Origin: Sulfitobacter faviae
GTDB lineage: Bacteria; Pseudomonadota; Alphaproteobacteria; Rhodobacterales; Rhodobacteraceae
Direction: 5' to 3'
Assembly: GCF_029870955.1 (NCBI RefSeq)
Contig: NZ_PGFQ01000001.1
Span: forward strand, 372,001 to 436,000
Length of the DNA stretch: 64,000 nucleotides
Positions 55,921-64,000 of the stretch are shown here, piece after piece; positions within the stretch are counted from its first letter, which is position 1, and every line of letters starts with the position of its first letter. Position numbers and translations under genes: made by a program. Under the pieces are notes generated by a model. It was not told where the DNA came from, did not search any database, and saw only the letters and a list, made by a program, of their open reading frames with translations.

Positions 55921-56538
55921 ATGGACATCAAGGCGGTCGAGACATCCTATGCCCGTTGGGCACCGATCTACGACAAGACCTTCGGCGCGCTGACCAGCGG
56001 CGGTCGCCGCCATGTCGTGGCCCATATCAACAAGGGCAGCGGCTCTGTCCTCGAAGTGGGGGTCGGCACCGGCCTGTCCCTGCCCCACTACGCGCCGCAT
56101 CTCTCCGTCACGGGCATCGATTTCAGCGATGAAATGCTTGCCAAGGCCCGCCAGCGCGTCACCCGCGAAGGGCTGCAACATGTAGCTGACCTGCGCCAGA
56201 TGGACGCGCGCGACCTCGACTTCCCCGATGCCAGTTTCGACACGATCGCCGCGATGCATGTGCTGTCCGTGGTGCCCGAGCCAGAGCGGGTGATGGAGGA
56301 AATCGCCCGCGTGCTGAAACCCGGCGGTCAGGTGGTCATCGCCAACCATTTCATGCGCACCACGGGGCTGCTGGGCTTTCTGGAAAAAGTCTCGGCCCCC
56401 TTTGCGAATACGCTCGGCTGGCATTCGGATTTCGAGATGGAAACCGTGCTGCAACAAGATGCGCTGGAGGTCGAGGACGAACGCGCCCTGCCGCCAATGG
56501 GCATGATGACCTTCCTGGTGTTGCGAAAACGCGGCTGA
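55921..56538 (+). CDS. pmtA: Phosphatidylethanolamine N-methyltransferase
   Basis: SAM-dependent methyltransferase of 205 residues, of the Rhodobacter PmtA type, which converts phosphatidylethanolamine stepwise to phosphatidylcholine. The SAM motif is VLEVGVGTGLSLPHY, followed by VTGIDFSDEMLAKA and the motif MHVLSVVPEPERVM. Start ATG 55921 immediately follows the pssA stop. Position after psd-pssA strongly supports this substrate over other methyltransferase roles; ubiE-type activity is the main alternative. Confidence 0.86.
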   Translation: MDIKAVETSYARWAPIYDKTFGALTSGGRRHVVAHINKGSGSVLEVGVGTGLSLPHYAPHLSVTGIDFSDEMLAKARQRVTREGLQHVADLRQMDARDLDFPDASFDTIAAMHVLSVVPEPERVMEEIARVLKPGGQVVIANHFMRTTGLLGFLEKVSAPFANTLGWHSDFEMETVLQQDALEVEDERALPPMGMMTFLVLRKRG

Positions 56539-56569
56539 TCACGCAGGCGGCAGGGCCTGCCCCGCCGGT

Positions 56570-56988
56570 TCAGGTCTTCCGGCGCAGCCGGATCACCACA
56601 TCGACCGAGGCAATCTCGGCCCCTCGGGCGCGTCGGGAAGCTGCGCGATCACCAACTCTTCCGAGGGCGCATCGGTCAGCTTGCTGTCGTCTTCCCAAAA
56701 GAAATGCGGGTGATCGTGGGTGTTGGTGTCGAAATAGCTTTTCGAGCCATCCACGGTCACCTCCTGCAACAGCCCCGCATCGCAGAACGCCCGCAGCGTG
56801 TTGTAGACCGTGGCCAGCGACACGGCCTCGCCCTGCCCCTTCGCAGCCTCGAACAGGCTTTCGGCGGTGACGTGACGGTCTTGCCCATCGCCTACCAGAA
56901 GACTTGCCAGCGTGACACGTTGGCGCGTGGGGCGCAGCCCGGCCTGAGCCAACCAGCGCGTTCCGACCTCTTGTACCTCTGCGGACAT
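56570..56988 (-). CDS. irr: Iron response regulator Irr (Fur family; frameshifted in this sequence)
   Basis: Heme-responsive Fur-family regulator that controls iron and heme genes in alphaproteobacteria. The winged-helix part has GLRPTRQRVTLASLLVG, HVTAESLFEAA and SLATVYNTLRAFCDAGLL; the His-rich segment THDHPHFFWED lacks the CxxC zinc motifs of true Fur. The C-terminus slips after PDAPEG; one added base in the run at 56620-56623 restores EGAEIASVDVVIRLRRKT and 139 residues. ATG 56988 has AGGGA upstream. Divergence from fabA is a conserved arrangement and supports Irr. Confidence 0.9.
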
Positions 56989-57030
56989 CAGTTCCCTGCC
57001 TTTCAGGGTCATATAAAGGAGGAAATCCCC

Positions 57031-57048
57031 GGTTTTCAATTGAAAACC
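57031..57048. promoter_or_regulatory. 18-bp perfect palindrome upstream of irr
   Basis: GGTTTTCAATTGAAAACC, centred about 50 bases before the irr start and about 110 before fabA. A perfect palindrome here suits a dimeric regulator acting on irr, fabA or both. It does not match the ICE motif I know for Irr targets. Confidence 0.55.
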
Positions 57049-57150
57049 TCGCACCAATCGTCGCAGCGTCCCTGCCGCGCCCTTGCGGCACGCGGCGGCG
57101 GGTGCTAAACGGGGCCGGATGTTATAACAGAGCAGCAGGAGAGCCGCAGG

Positions 57151-57660
57151 ATGGCCGACTACCCCACGAGTTTCGACAAGGAAGATCTGCTGAAATGCGC
57201 CCGCGGCGAGCTTTTTGGCCCCGGCAACGCACAGCTTCCCGCCCCGCCGATGCTCATGATGGACCGGATCACCGATGTCTCGGCCGATGGCGGCGCCCAT
57301 GGCAAGGGCCATATCACCGCCGAGTTCGACATCACCCCGGACCTGTGGTTCTTTGAGTGCCACTTCCCCGGCAATCCGATCATGCCCGGCTGCCTCGGCC
57401 TCGACGGTCTGTGGCAGCTCACCGGCTTCAACCTCGGCTGGCGCGGCTGGCAGGGGCGCGGCTATGCGCTTGGCGTGGGCGAGGTGAAGCTCACCGGCAT
57501 GGTGCGTCCGGACCGCAAGATGCTGACCTATAAGATTGATTTCACCAAGGCGATCCAAACCCGCCGCCTGACCATGGGCGTGGCCGACGGCATCGTCGAA
57601 GCCGATGGTGAGGTGATCTATCAGGTGAAAGACATGAAAGTCGCCCTTAGCGAGAGCTGA
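57151..57660 (+). CDS. fabA: 3-hydroxydecanoyl-ACP dehydratase/isomerase
   Basis: Introduces the double bond into C10 intermediates of unsaturated fatty-acid synthesis. The 169-residue hot-dog-fold protein has the active-site His in [15 protein letters not shown] and Asp in LGLDGLWQL, and the N-terminus [13 protein letters not shown] fitting ribosome site (CAGGAGAGCCGCAGG) precedes the start. Its partners fabB and fabI are 2.3 kb downstream beyond an opposite-strand pair. Confidence 0.97.
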   Translation: MADYPTSFDKEDLLKCARGELFGPGNAQLPAPPMLMMDRITDVSADGGAHGKGHITAEFDITPDLWFFECHFPGNPIMPGCLGLDGLWQLTGFNLGWRGWQGRGYALGVGEVKLTGMVRPDRKMLTYKIDFTKAIQTRRLTMGVADGIVEADGEVIYQVKDMKVALSES

Positions 57661-57684
57661 AGCGCTGCGACTTTACGGATATGA

Positions 57685-57708
57685 AAAGGGGGCCACACGG
57701 CCCCCTTT
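57685..57708. terminator. Bidirectional terminator after fabA
   Basis: Perfect 10-base stem AAAGGGGGCC/GGCCCCCTTT with loop ACAC, between convergent fabA and the SDR-type gene. Confidence 0.9.
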
Positions 57709-57719
57709 GGCATTGTCGC

Positions 57720-58322
57720 TCAAAGCGTCTGCATTTCCTGAACCTTACCGTCATGACGCCCGGTCACTGCGGCCTCGGCCAGCACGGCTGCCACATCGGC
57801 ACGATGCGCCTCGCCCTTCTGATCGACACCCTCGCCCAGATTGACCGCATTGGTCTTGGGGTCATCGGTCAGCGCCACGGGCCGCAGGATCGAATGGGTC
57901 AGGCCAGAGGCTTGCAGATGTTCATCCGCCGCCTGTTTCGCCTTGAGGTAATGGGTCATCTCATGATCCTCCGGCGGGTTGTCAGCGCCCACGGAACTCA
58001 GCATTACAAAGCGGTCGACCTCGGCCTCGCGGGCCAGATCGACCAGACGCTGCGCGCCTTCGCGGTCGACCTTCTCAGTCATCTCCGGCCCCGTGCTGCC
58101 GCCCGACCCGGCGGCGAAAACAACGGCGTCGACACCGTCGCACACGCCCGTTTGCAGGTTGGTCAGATCGCCTTTCCGCTCTTCGGTGCCCTCGGGCAGA
58201 ACAGAGGTATCGGAGCCGTCGCGCACCAGTGCGATGGGCTCGGCCCCGCGGTCTTTCAATTCACTGACGAGCAGACGCCCGGTTTTGCCGGTCGCACCGG
58301 CGACAAGTACTTTCATGGTCAT
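57720..58322 (-). CDS. NAD(P)H-binding SDR-type protein (atypical, YwnB-like)
   Basis: 200-residue Rossmann-fold protein with VLVAGATGKTGRLLVSEL, DGVDAVVFAAGS and FVMLSSVGADNP, typical of NAD(P)-binding proteins of the atypical SDR5 group (putative NADH-flavin reductases or epimerase-like). The usual YxxxK pair is replaced by a Tyr-Leu-Lys-Ala-Lys segment, so classical SDR catalysis is doubtful. ATG 58322 has GGAGAGG seven bases upstream. It follows the aldehyde dehydrogenase gene by 66 bases. Confidence 0.83.
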   Translation of the reverse strand: MTMKVLVAGATGKTGRLLVSELKDRGAEPIALVRDGSDTSVLPEGTEERKGDLTNLQTGVCDGVDAVVFAAGSGGSTGPEMTEKVDREGAQRLVDLAREAEVDRFVMLSSVGADNPPEDHEMTHYLKAKQAADEHLQASGLTHSILRPVALTDDPKTNAVNLGEGVDQKGEAHRADVAAVLAEAAVTGRHDGKVQEMQTL

Positions 58323-58388
58323 ATGGAACCTCTCCGAATTTAGTTTGATACGGGCGAGCGGCATTTCGCGCCGCCCGCCCTTTGCCGG

Positions 58389-59768
58389 TTACGACGGCAG
58401 GAAAATCGACTTGGCGTTGACGAACTCTTTCATGCCAAAGCCGCCGTGTTCGCGCCCATAGCCGGAATTCTTCACCCCGCCGAAGGGCATATTCGGATCG
58501 GCGGCGCCAAAGTTGTTGATCCGCACCATGCCGGTGTCGAACTCATCCCGCGCAAGGCGCAGGGCGTGTTCTTCATCCGTGCAGAAGATGCCGCCGCCCA
58601 GACCATAGCGGCTGTCATTGGCAATGCGCATCGCGTCTTCGTCATCCTTCGCCCGGATGATCGAGGCGACGGGGCCGAAGATCTCATCGTCATAGGCTGG
58701 CATGCCCGGCTTGACCTCGGCCAGTACGGTTGCGGGATAATAGGCACCCGTGCGGTCGGGCACTTCGCCACCGCAGAGCACCTTGGCCCCCTTCTCAACA
58801 CTCTCTTTCACCTGATCGCGGACGGATTCGAACTGCTCTTGGCTCGACAGCGGCCCGAGCTTGGTGTCTTCGTCCATCGGATCGCCCATCGGGATCGCCT
58901 TCATCGCATCGACATAGGCGCTCACGAAAGCGTCGTAATTCTTCTCGGTCACAATGAAACGCTTGGCCGAGACGCAGGTCTGGCCGTTGTTATAAAGCCG
59001 CCCCATGGTCGAGAATTTCACCGCCGTTTCGATATCGGCGTCGTCCAGCACGAGATAGGCGTCGTTCGAGCCCAGTTCGAGCACGGATTTCTTCAGATGT
59101 TTCGCGGCCTCGGACCCGATATGGCTGCCCGCGCTGTCAGAGCCGGTCATGGTCACGCCGCGCACCAGCTTATGGCCGATCAGCTTGTCGGAGGTATCGT
59201 GGTCGATGATGATAACGTTAAACAGGTCTTTGGGCAGGCCCGCTTCTTCGCAAAGCTCTTTCAAACGCAAGCCGCTGCCGGTGCAGATTTCCGCGTGTTT
59301 CAGGACGCAGCCGTTGCCGGTCATCAGGTTCGCGGCCAGCACGCGCACGGGCTGGTAGAGGGGGAAGTTCCACGGCTGGATCTGATAGATCACGCCGATG
59401 GGCTGATAGGTCACCACACCGCGCTTCTTGCCGCCGGCGTGTTTGCGCTCTTCGTCCTTCAGCATTTCGGGGCCGTTCTCGGCGGTGTATTCAAAGATCT
59501 GCGCGCAGAGTTCGACCTCGGTCAGCCCGTCTTTGTAGAGCTTGCCGACCTCTCGGGTCATCAATTCCGACAGGCTTTCCTTATTCTCGCGCAGCTTCTC
59601 GGCGATCTTTTTCAGATAGGGCGCGCGTTCTTCATGGGTCAGCTTGCGCCATTCCTTGAACGCCTCATGCGTGGCCTCGACCGCTTGGGTCGCTTCGGTT
59701 TCGGACATCACGTCATAGGTGTCGAGCACCTCTTCAGTGGCGGGATTTACCGTATTGATCTTGGGCAT
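58389..59768 (-). CDS. NAD(P)-dependent aldehyde dehydrogenase (succinate-semialdehyde dehydrogenase-like)
   Basis: 459-residue ALDH-superfamily enzyme resembling Sad/YneI. Catalytic Cys is in [13 protein letters not shown], the general-base Glu in [13 protein letters not shown], and the substrate/NAD region [35 protein letters not shown] is a normal N-terminus, and AAAGGAG lies seven bases before ATG 59768. Succinate semialdehyde is the likely substrate by resemblance, not proven. It sits on the opposite strand between fabA and fabB. Confidence 0.9.
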   Translation of the reverse strand: MPKINTVNPATEEVLDTYDVMSETEATQAVEATHEAFKEWRKLTHEERAPYLKKIAEKLRENKESLSELMTREVGKLYKDGLTEVELCAQIFEYTAENGPEMLKDEERKHAGGKKRGVVTYQPIGVIYQIQPWNFPLYQPVRVLAANLMTGNGCVLKHAEICTGSGLRLKELCEEAGLPKDLFNVIIIDHDTSDKLIGHKLVRGVTMTGSDSAGSHIGSEAAKHLKKSVLELGSNDAYLVLDDADIETAVKFSTMGRLYNNGQTCVSAKRFIVTEKNYDAFVSAYVDAMKAIPMGDPMDEDTKLGPLSSQEQFESVRDQVKESVEKGAKVLCGGEVPDRTGAYYPATVLAEVKPGMPAYDDEIFGPVASIIRAKDDEDAMRIANDSRYGLGGGIFCTDEEHALRLARDEFDTGMVRINNFGAADPNMPFGGVKNSGYGREHGGFGMKEFVNAKSIFLPS

Positions 59769-59931
59769 TCTAATCTCCTTTATGTCTCGTGAAGCCAACA
59801 CCGCCTGCCATTGCCCCGTTCCATCACAGAACCTTGACCGCGACCTTCGCGCGCAGAGGATCGGCAAACCGCTTGCGCCGTATGGGCGTGCTGGCATACA
59901 CCGGGGCTGCCAAAACAAAGGAGTGCTGCGC

Positions 59932-61161
59932 ATGCGCCGCGTCGTCGTCACAGGGTTGGGGATTGTCTCATCCATCGGAAACAACGCCGAAGAAGTGCTC
60001 GAAGCACTGAAAAACGGCACCTCCGGGATCGAAGCCAGCCCGGAGATGGCCGAACACGGGTTCCGCAGCCGCGTCGCCGGGACGCTGAAGATCAATCTGG
60101 CCGATCACATCGACAAGCGGACCTTGCGTTTCATGGGGCCGGGCGCGGGCTATGCCTATGTCGCCATGGATCAGGCGATCAAGGATGCGGGCCTCGACGA
60201 GGCGCAGATCAGCAATCCGCGCACCGGTCTGGTGGCAGGCTCCGGCGGGCCGTCGACCTCCGCCATGTTCGCCGCGCATAACATCGTGAAGGACACCGGG
60301 GCCACCAAGCGCATCGGGCCCTTCGCCGTGCCCAAGTGCATGTCTTCGACCGTCAGTGCGAACCTTTCGACCGCCTTCAAGATCAAGGGCATCAACTATT
60401 CCATCACCTCGGCCTGCTCCACCTCGCTACATTGCATCGGCAACGCGGCCGAGCAGATCATGCTGGGCAAGCAGGACGTGATGTTTGCCGGCGGCGGCGA
60501 GGAGTTGGACTGGACGCTCAGCTGCCTCTTCGACGCGATGGGGGCGATGTCCTCGAAGTACAACGACGCGCCCGAGACGGCGAGCCGCGCCTTCGACGCG
60601 GACCGCGACGGTTTCGTGATCTCCGGCGGCGGCGGCATGCTGGTGCTGGAAGACCTCGACCACGCGCTGGCGCGCGGTGCGAAAATCTACGCCGAGGTGA
60701 CCGGCTATGCCGCCACCAGCGACGGCCATGACATGGTCGCCCCTTCCGGCGAGGGCGGCGAGCGCGCCATGCGACTGGCGCTGGAGACCCTGCCCGAGGG
60801 CCGCAAGGTTGGCTACATCAACGCCCATGGCACCTCGACCCCGGTGGGCGATGTGGGCGAGATCGAGGCCGTGCGCCGCGTCTTCGGTCAGGGCAACACC
60901 CCGCCTGTCAGCTCCACCAAGTCGATGACTGGCCATGCACAAGGCGCTGCCGGCGCGCTGGAGGCGATCTTCTCGCTCCTGATGCTCGACAACGATTTCA
61001 TCGCCAAGTCAATCAACGTGCAGAACCTCGACCCCGCGCTCGATCCGTCCGAGATCGCGCTGGAGCGGGTCGACAACGCGGGTCTCGACTCGGTGATGAC
61101 GAACTCCTTCGGGTTCGGCGGCACCAACGGGTCGATGATCCTGTCGAAGTACCAAGGCTGA
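59932..61161 (+). CDS. fabB: Beta-ketoacyl-ACP synthase I
   Basis: Elongating condensing enzyme required for unsaturated fatty-acid synthesis. The 409-residue thiolase-fold protein has the Cys-His-His triad: Cys in [15 protein letters not shown], His in [12 protein letters not shown] and His in [18 protein letters not shown] 59932 ([16 protein letters not shown]) with AAAGGAG upstream is clear; the longer frame is not credible. It is followed by fabI after 9 bases. Confidence 0.97.
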   Translation: MRRVVVTGLGIVSSIGNNAEEVLEALKNGTSGIEASPEMAEHGFRSRVAGTLKINLADHIDKRTLRFMGPGAGYAYVAMDQAIKDAGLDEAQISNPRTGLVAGSGGPSTSAMFAAHNIVKDTGATKRIGPFAVPKCMSSTVSANLSTAFKIKGINYSITSACSTSLHCIGNAAEQIMLGKQDVMFAGGGEELDWTLSCLFDAMGAMSSKYNDAPETASRAFDADRDGFVISGGGGMLVLEDLDHALARGAKIYAEVTGYAATSDGHDMVAPSGEGGERAMRLALETLPEGRKVGYINAHGTSTPVGDVGEIEAVRRVFGQGNTPPVSSTKSMTGHAQGAAGALEAIFSLLMLDNDFIAKSINVQNLDPALDPSEIALERVDNAGLDSVMTNSFGFGGTNGSMILSKYQG

Positions 61162-61170
61162 GGGTTGGGC

Positions 61171-61962
61171 ATGTCTGGATTGCTTGCAGGAAAACGCGGC
61201 CTCGTCATGGGTGTGGCCAATGAACGCTCCATCGCCTGGGGCATCGCCAAGGCGATGGCCGAGGCCGGGGCGGAACTGGCCTTTACCTATCAGGGCGAGG
61301 CCTTTGGCAAGCGGCTGGAGCCGCTGGCGCAGAGCGTCGGCTCGGACTTCATGGTCGATGTGGACGTGACCGACGATGCCTCGCTCGACCGCGCCTTCGA
61401 GGAGCTGGGCGCGCGTTGGCCCACCATCGACTTCGTCGTGCATGCCATTGCTTTCTCGGACAAATCCGAACTGACGGGGCGGTTCTTGAACACCAGCCGG
61501 GCGAACTTCAAAAACTCGATGGACATCTCGGCCTATTCCTTCATCGACGTGGCGCGCCGCGCGCATCCGCTGATGGTCGAGAACGGCGGCACGCTGATGA
61601 CGCTGACCTACATGGGGTCGAACCGGGTGACGCCGAACTACAACGTGATGGGCGTGGCCAAGGCGGCGCTGGAAAGTGCGACGCGTTATCTGGCGAATGA
61701 TCTGGGGCCGGAAGGCATCCGCGTGAACGCGATTTCGCCGGGGCCGATGAAGACGCTGGCAGGGGCAGCCATCGGCGGGGCGCGCAAGACCTACAAGCAC
61801 ACGGATCAGAACGCGCCGCTGCGCTCGAACGCGACGCTCGAGGCTGTGGGCGGCACGGCGGTCTATCTGGCATCCGACGCAGGCGCCTGCACGACGGGTG
61901 AGATCATCCGCGTGGATGGTGGTTTCCACGTGCTGGGGATGCCGCAGGCGGAGCATCTTTAA
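61171..61962 (+). CDS. fabI: Enoyl-ACP reductase (NADH)
   Basis: Last reductive step of fatty-acid elongation and target of triclosan-type inhibitors. The 263-residue SDR protein has GLVMGVANERSIAWGIAKA at the N-terminus, HAIAFSDKSEL, the catalytic Tyr in NYNVMGVAKAALE with Lys six residues later, and the C-terminal GEIIRVDGGFHVLGM. ATG 61171 is preferred to the TTG two codons earlier. A family A repeat follows. Confidence 0.97.
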   Translation: MSGLLAGKRGLVMGVANERSIAWGIAKAMAEAGAELAFTYQGEAFGKRLEPLAQSVGSDFMVDVDVTDDASLDRAFEELGARWPTIDFVVHAIAFSDKSELTGRFLNTSRANFKNSMDISAYSFIDVARRAHPLMVENGGTLMTLTYMGSNRVTPNYNVMGVAKAALESATRYLANDLGPEGIRVNAISPGPMKTLAGAAIGGARKTYKHTDQNAPLRSNATLEAVGGTAVYLASDAGACTTGEIIRVDGGFHVLGMPQAEHL

Positions 61963-61966
61963 CGAA

Positions 61967-62136
61967 GCACGAGGGCCATCGCCTGCCCGCGGGTGGGCGC
62001 TGGCAACGGCTGGACCTTGCCACTTTATGGTTCAGCCGTGACGTGACTTCGCCAAGTCGCGTCCAGCCTCACCAAATCGCCTACCCGTCCGGGCGGGCAG
62101 GCGATGGCCCGGCGCCTGCGGCTTGATTCCGGGCCA
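61967..62136 (+). repeat. Intergenic inverted-repeat element, family A, copy 2
   Basis: About 170 bases with the same perfect 15-base inverted repeat as copy 1, ccatcgcctgcccgc (61976-61990) and gcgggcaggcgatgg (62093-62107), the same core TGCCACTTTAT and the flank CTTGATTCCGG. Like copy 1 it starts just after a plus-strand stop (fabI) and separates convergent genes. Confidence 0.8.
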
Positions 62137-62147
62137 AGTGGCAGCCT

Positions 62148-63272
62148 CTACCGCAACGCCTCGGTCTGCCAGAGCCAAATCTTCATCCCGCCATGCGCAA
62201 TCGCCGGCCCCTGCCCCTTCCAAGGCAGCCCGGTCGCCTTCGCAAGCGGCGGCTCCGAGGTCACGAGCCCGACACGCCAGCCACGGAACCGCGCCTTCAG
62301 CGTCTCGCCCAGCGTCCCGTAGAGCGGATAAAGCAACTTCTTGTTCCCGATCCGCCCGCCGTAGGGCGGGTTCACAATCACCAGCCCCGGCGGGCCTTCG
62401 GGCGGCTGCACCTCCCCTGCCCCGTGGCAGGCGAAGTGACACCACGCCCCCACCCCGGCACGGTCGGCATTGGCCGTGCTCATGCGGATCGCGCCCGCGT
62501 CCCGGTCAGAGCCGTGGAACCGCACAGCAGGCTCGACCTCCGCCCCGGCAGCGCGCATCTCTTCCCACGCCCCGGCATCGAAACTCGCCAGATCCTCGAA
62601 GGCGAAGCGCCGCGAGCGCCCGGGCTTCAACCCCGCCGCGATCTCGGCGGCCTCGATCAGGAACGTCCCCGAGCCGCACATCGGGTCGACCACCGGCTCA
62701 CCCGGCACATAGCCGCAAGACCGCAGCATCAGTGCCGCCATGTTCTCGCGCATCGGCGCCTTGCCCACGGCCTCCTTGTGGCCGCGCTTGTGCAGCGCCT
62801 CGCCGGAGGTATCGAGGCTGAAGGTCACCTGATTGTCGTGAATGCGCACCTTCAGCACCAGCGCGGCCTCGGCATCGACAGTGATGCCATGTCTCTCGCG
62901 CAGCGCCGTCTCCACCCGCTGGGCTGCCGCCCCGGCATGGTAGATCTTCGAGGCCTTGGTTGTCACCTGTACCTTCACCGGCACATCGGCCCGCAGCACG
63001 TCGCCGAAGGGAAACTTGCGGCAGCGTTTGTCCAACTGCGCCAGATGGAAGGCCATGAAACCGCCGATCCGCGCCAGCACCCGTGCGGCGCCGCGCAGCT
63101 CCAGATTGGCGCGCCAGACCTCGGGCCAGCCGCCCTGAACGGTCACGCCACCGGGCTGGGCCTGCGCTGCTGCAAAACCTTTTTCCTGCGCTTCGGCGCA
63201 GAGCAAATCCTCAAGCCCGGGCGGGCAGACAAGGAAAATCTCGAATGTATCTGGGGTATCTGGGGTATCCAT
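62148..63272 (-). CDS. THUMP-domain class I SAM-dependent RNA methyltransferase (RlmL/RlmK-like)
   Basis: 374-residue protein with an N-terminal THUMP region (EIFLVCPPGLEDLLCAEA onward) and a C-terminal UPF0020-type methyltransferase domain: GEPVVDPMCGSGTFLIEAA, HGSDRDAGAI and the catalytic VNPPYGGRIGNKK. It resembles the N-terminal half of RlmL that makes m2G in 23S rRNA; the exact target in this lineage is not known. ATG 63272 (MDTPDTPDTFEIF) is chosen; upstream codons are Arg/Pro-rich. Confidence 0.9.
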   Translation of the reverse strand: MDTPDTPDTFEIFLVCPPGLEDLLCAEAQEKGFAAAQAQPGGVTVQGGWPEVWRANLELRGAARVLARIGGFMAFHLAQLDKRCRKFPFGDVLRADVPVKVQVTTKASKIYHAGAAAQRVETALRERHGITVDAEAALVLKVRIHDNQVTFSLDTSGEALHKRGHKEAVGKAPMRENMAALMLRSCGYVPGEPVVDPMCGSGTFLIEAAEIAAGLKPGRSRRFAFEDLASFDAGAWEEMRAAGAEVEPAVRFHGSDRDAGAIRMSTANADRAGVGAWCHFACHGAGEVQPPEGPPGLVIVNPPYGGRIGNKKLLYPLYGTLGETLKARFRGWRVGLVTSEPPLAKATGLPWKGQGPAIAHGGMKIWLWQTEALR

Positions 63273-63367
63273 GGCCCCTGCATAAGCGCCAATGCGCGGG
63301 CGTGCGAGGGGAAAAGACGCCGGAGACGTCTTTGGGGCGGGCCGGGGGAAGCCCCCGGCCACCGATA

Positions 63368-63805
63368 TCAGGCCGCCGGAGCGATCTTGACCAGTTCGAT
63401 GTCGAACTGCAGGTCTTTGCCCGCCAGCGGGTGGTTGGCGTCGAGCGTGACGGTGGTCTCGTCAACCTCAACCACGGTCACCGGCAGCGCCTGACCTTCG
63501 GGCGTCTGCATCTGCAGCTGCGTGCCGGGATCGAGCGGGATGTCCGCCGGGATGCCCTCGCGCGGCACGGCCTGCCGCATCTCGGGATTCACGGGGCCGT
63601 AGGCCTCTTCGCTGGGCACTTGAACGACCTTCTTGTCGCCCTCGGTCATGCCGGGCAGCGCGCTGTCGAGGCCGGGGATGATCTGGCCCGAGCCCACAAC
63701 GAACTCCAGCGGGTCACGGCCCTCGGAGCTGTCGAATGTGGTGCCGTCTTTCAACGTGCCGGTATAGTGAATCTGTACTGTGTCGCCGGATTTGACCTCA
63801 GCCAT
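63368..63805 (-). CDS. FKBP-type peptidyl-prolyl cis-trans isomerase (SlyD-like)
   Basis: 145-residue two-domain isomerase/chaperone: FKBP part with VQIHYTGTLKDGTTFDSS and GSGQIIPGLDSALPGM, interrupted by an insert-in-flap domain (residues about 70-120) as in SlyD, ending VTVVEVDETTVTLDANHPLAGK with FDIEL. The His/Cys-rich metal tail of E. coli SlyD is absent. ATG 63805 starts at the family N-terminus MAEVKSGD. About 190 bases of sequence without a gene follow to the window end. Confidence 0.94.
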   Translation of the reverse strand: MAEVKSGDTVQIHYTGTLKDGTTFDSSEGRDPLEFVVGSGQIIPGLDSALPGMTEGDKKVVQVPSEEAYGPVNPEMRQAVPREGIPADIPLDPGTQLQMQTPEGQALPVTVVEVDETTVTLDANHPLAGKDLQFDIELVKIAPAA

Positions 63806-64000
63806 CGGGTGTCTCCAATCTGTAGGGGGAAAAAGGGAAGGAGGCCGCGTATCTGCGCGGGTGCTCCAAATTCCGCGACAGCATGAAGATTGTGACCCCG
63901 AGAGTAAACCCCCCGTCCGGGTCGATCGCGGAATTCGCCCCTTTTCGCCGCCGCGCCTGCGTGCCACTCTGCCGCGACACGGAAAGGGAGAGCCTGTCAG

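Noticed and set aside
1..64000. tRNA, rRNA, CRISPR, insertion sequences, prophage
   Set aside because: I looked for T-loop-like words, regular direct repeats, transposase motifs and integrase motifs and found none that held up by eye; a dedicated search could still find a missed tRNA.

Overview
The window is about 64 kb of GC-rich chromosomal DNA from an alphaproteobacterium of the Rhodobacteraceae (Roseobacter group, resembling Sulfitobacter). The assignment rests on gene content: a GcrA cell-cycle regulator, an Irr regulator divergent from fabA, both routes to phosphatidylcholine (Pcs and PmtA), and a SAM/SAH-type riboswitch before metK, a class known mainly from Rhodobacterales. It is mostly core housekeeping sequence. 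I see no tRNA, rRNA, CRISPR array, insertion sequence or prophage.

Layout. 1-8.3 kb: sirtuin C-terminus, BCCT transporter, rpmB, pcs, ogt, ileS and a Crp/Fnr regulator. 8.2-14.5 kb: the most accessory-looking block, a tightly overlapping operon of a sucrose-phosphate synthase/phosphatase-like fusion and three glycosyltransferases, divergent from a sulfotransferase. 14.5-26.3 kb: ycjX/ycjF-like pair with a GNAT gene between them, truA, gnd, a Nudix hydrolase, a phosphate permease, panE-like, argF, argD, gcrA. 26.3-31.8 kb: SseB-like, uracil-DNA glycosylase-like, arsR plus permease, and a sensor kinase divergent from a LuxI-family synthase. 32-36.8 kb: capsule-export ATPase and KpsE-like protein, kdsA and a phosphohexomutase. 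36.8-45.9 kb: trpF, lapA, ihfB, rpsA, a response regulator, trmB, aroA, a small membrane protein, cmk, metK. 46-51.8 kb: lnt, corC, ybeY, phoH, two OmpA/lipoprotein-type envelope genes and a small secreted protein. 51.8-64 kb: miaB, a glycosyltransferase-like protein, psd-pssA-pmtA, irr, fabA, an oxidoreductase and an aldehyde dehydrogenase, fabB-fabI, an RNA methyltransferase and an FKBP-type prolyl isomerase.

Pathways. psd, pssA and pmtA plus the distant pcs give a complete set for phosphatidylethanolamine and phosphatidylcholine. fabA, fabB and fabI form the unsaturated fatty-acid branch. kpsT, kpsE-like, kdsA and the hexomutase suggest Kdo-linked capsule or LPS assembly. phoH, ybeY, corC and lnt form the usual cluster and run into the metK riboswitch leader.

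Quality warning. At least 17 genes, including normally essential ones (rpsA, metK, kdsA, pssA, lnt, aroA), are broken by a single-base shift. Each is repaired by adding one base to a G or C run of 3-6. The one-sided pattern points to homopolymer undercalling in the sequence rather than gene decay, so I annotate these as genes and give the site of each shift. Other notable structure: two families of inverted-repeat intergenic elements (two copies each), a hairpin that may compete with the metK riboswitch, an 18-bp palindrome before irr, and terminator-like hairpins in the luxI and gcrA leaders.
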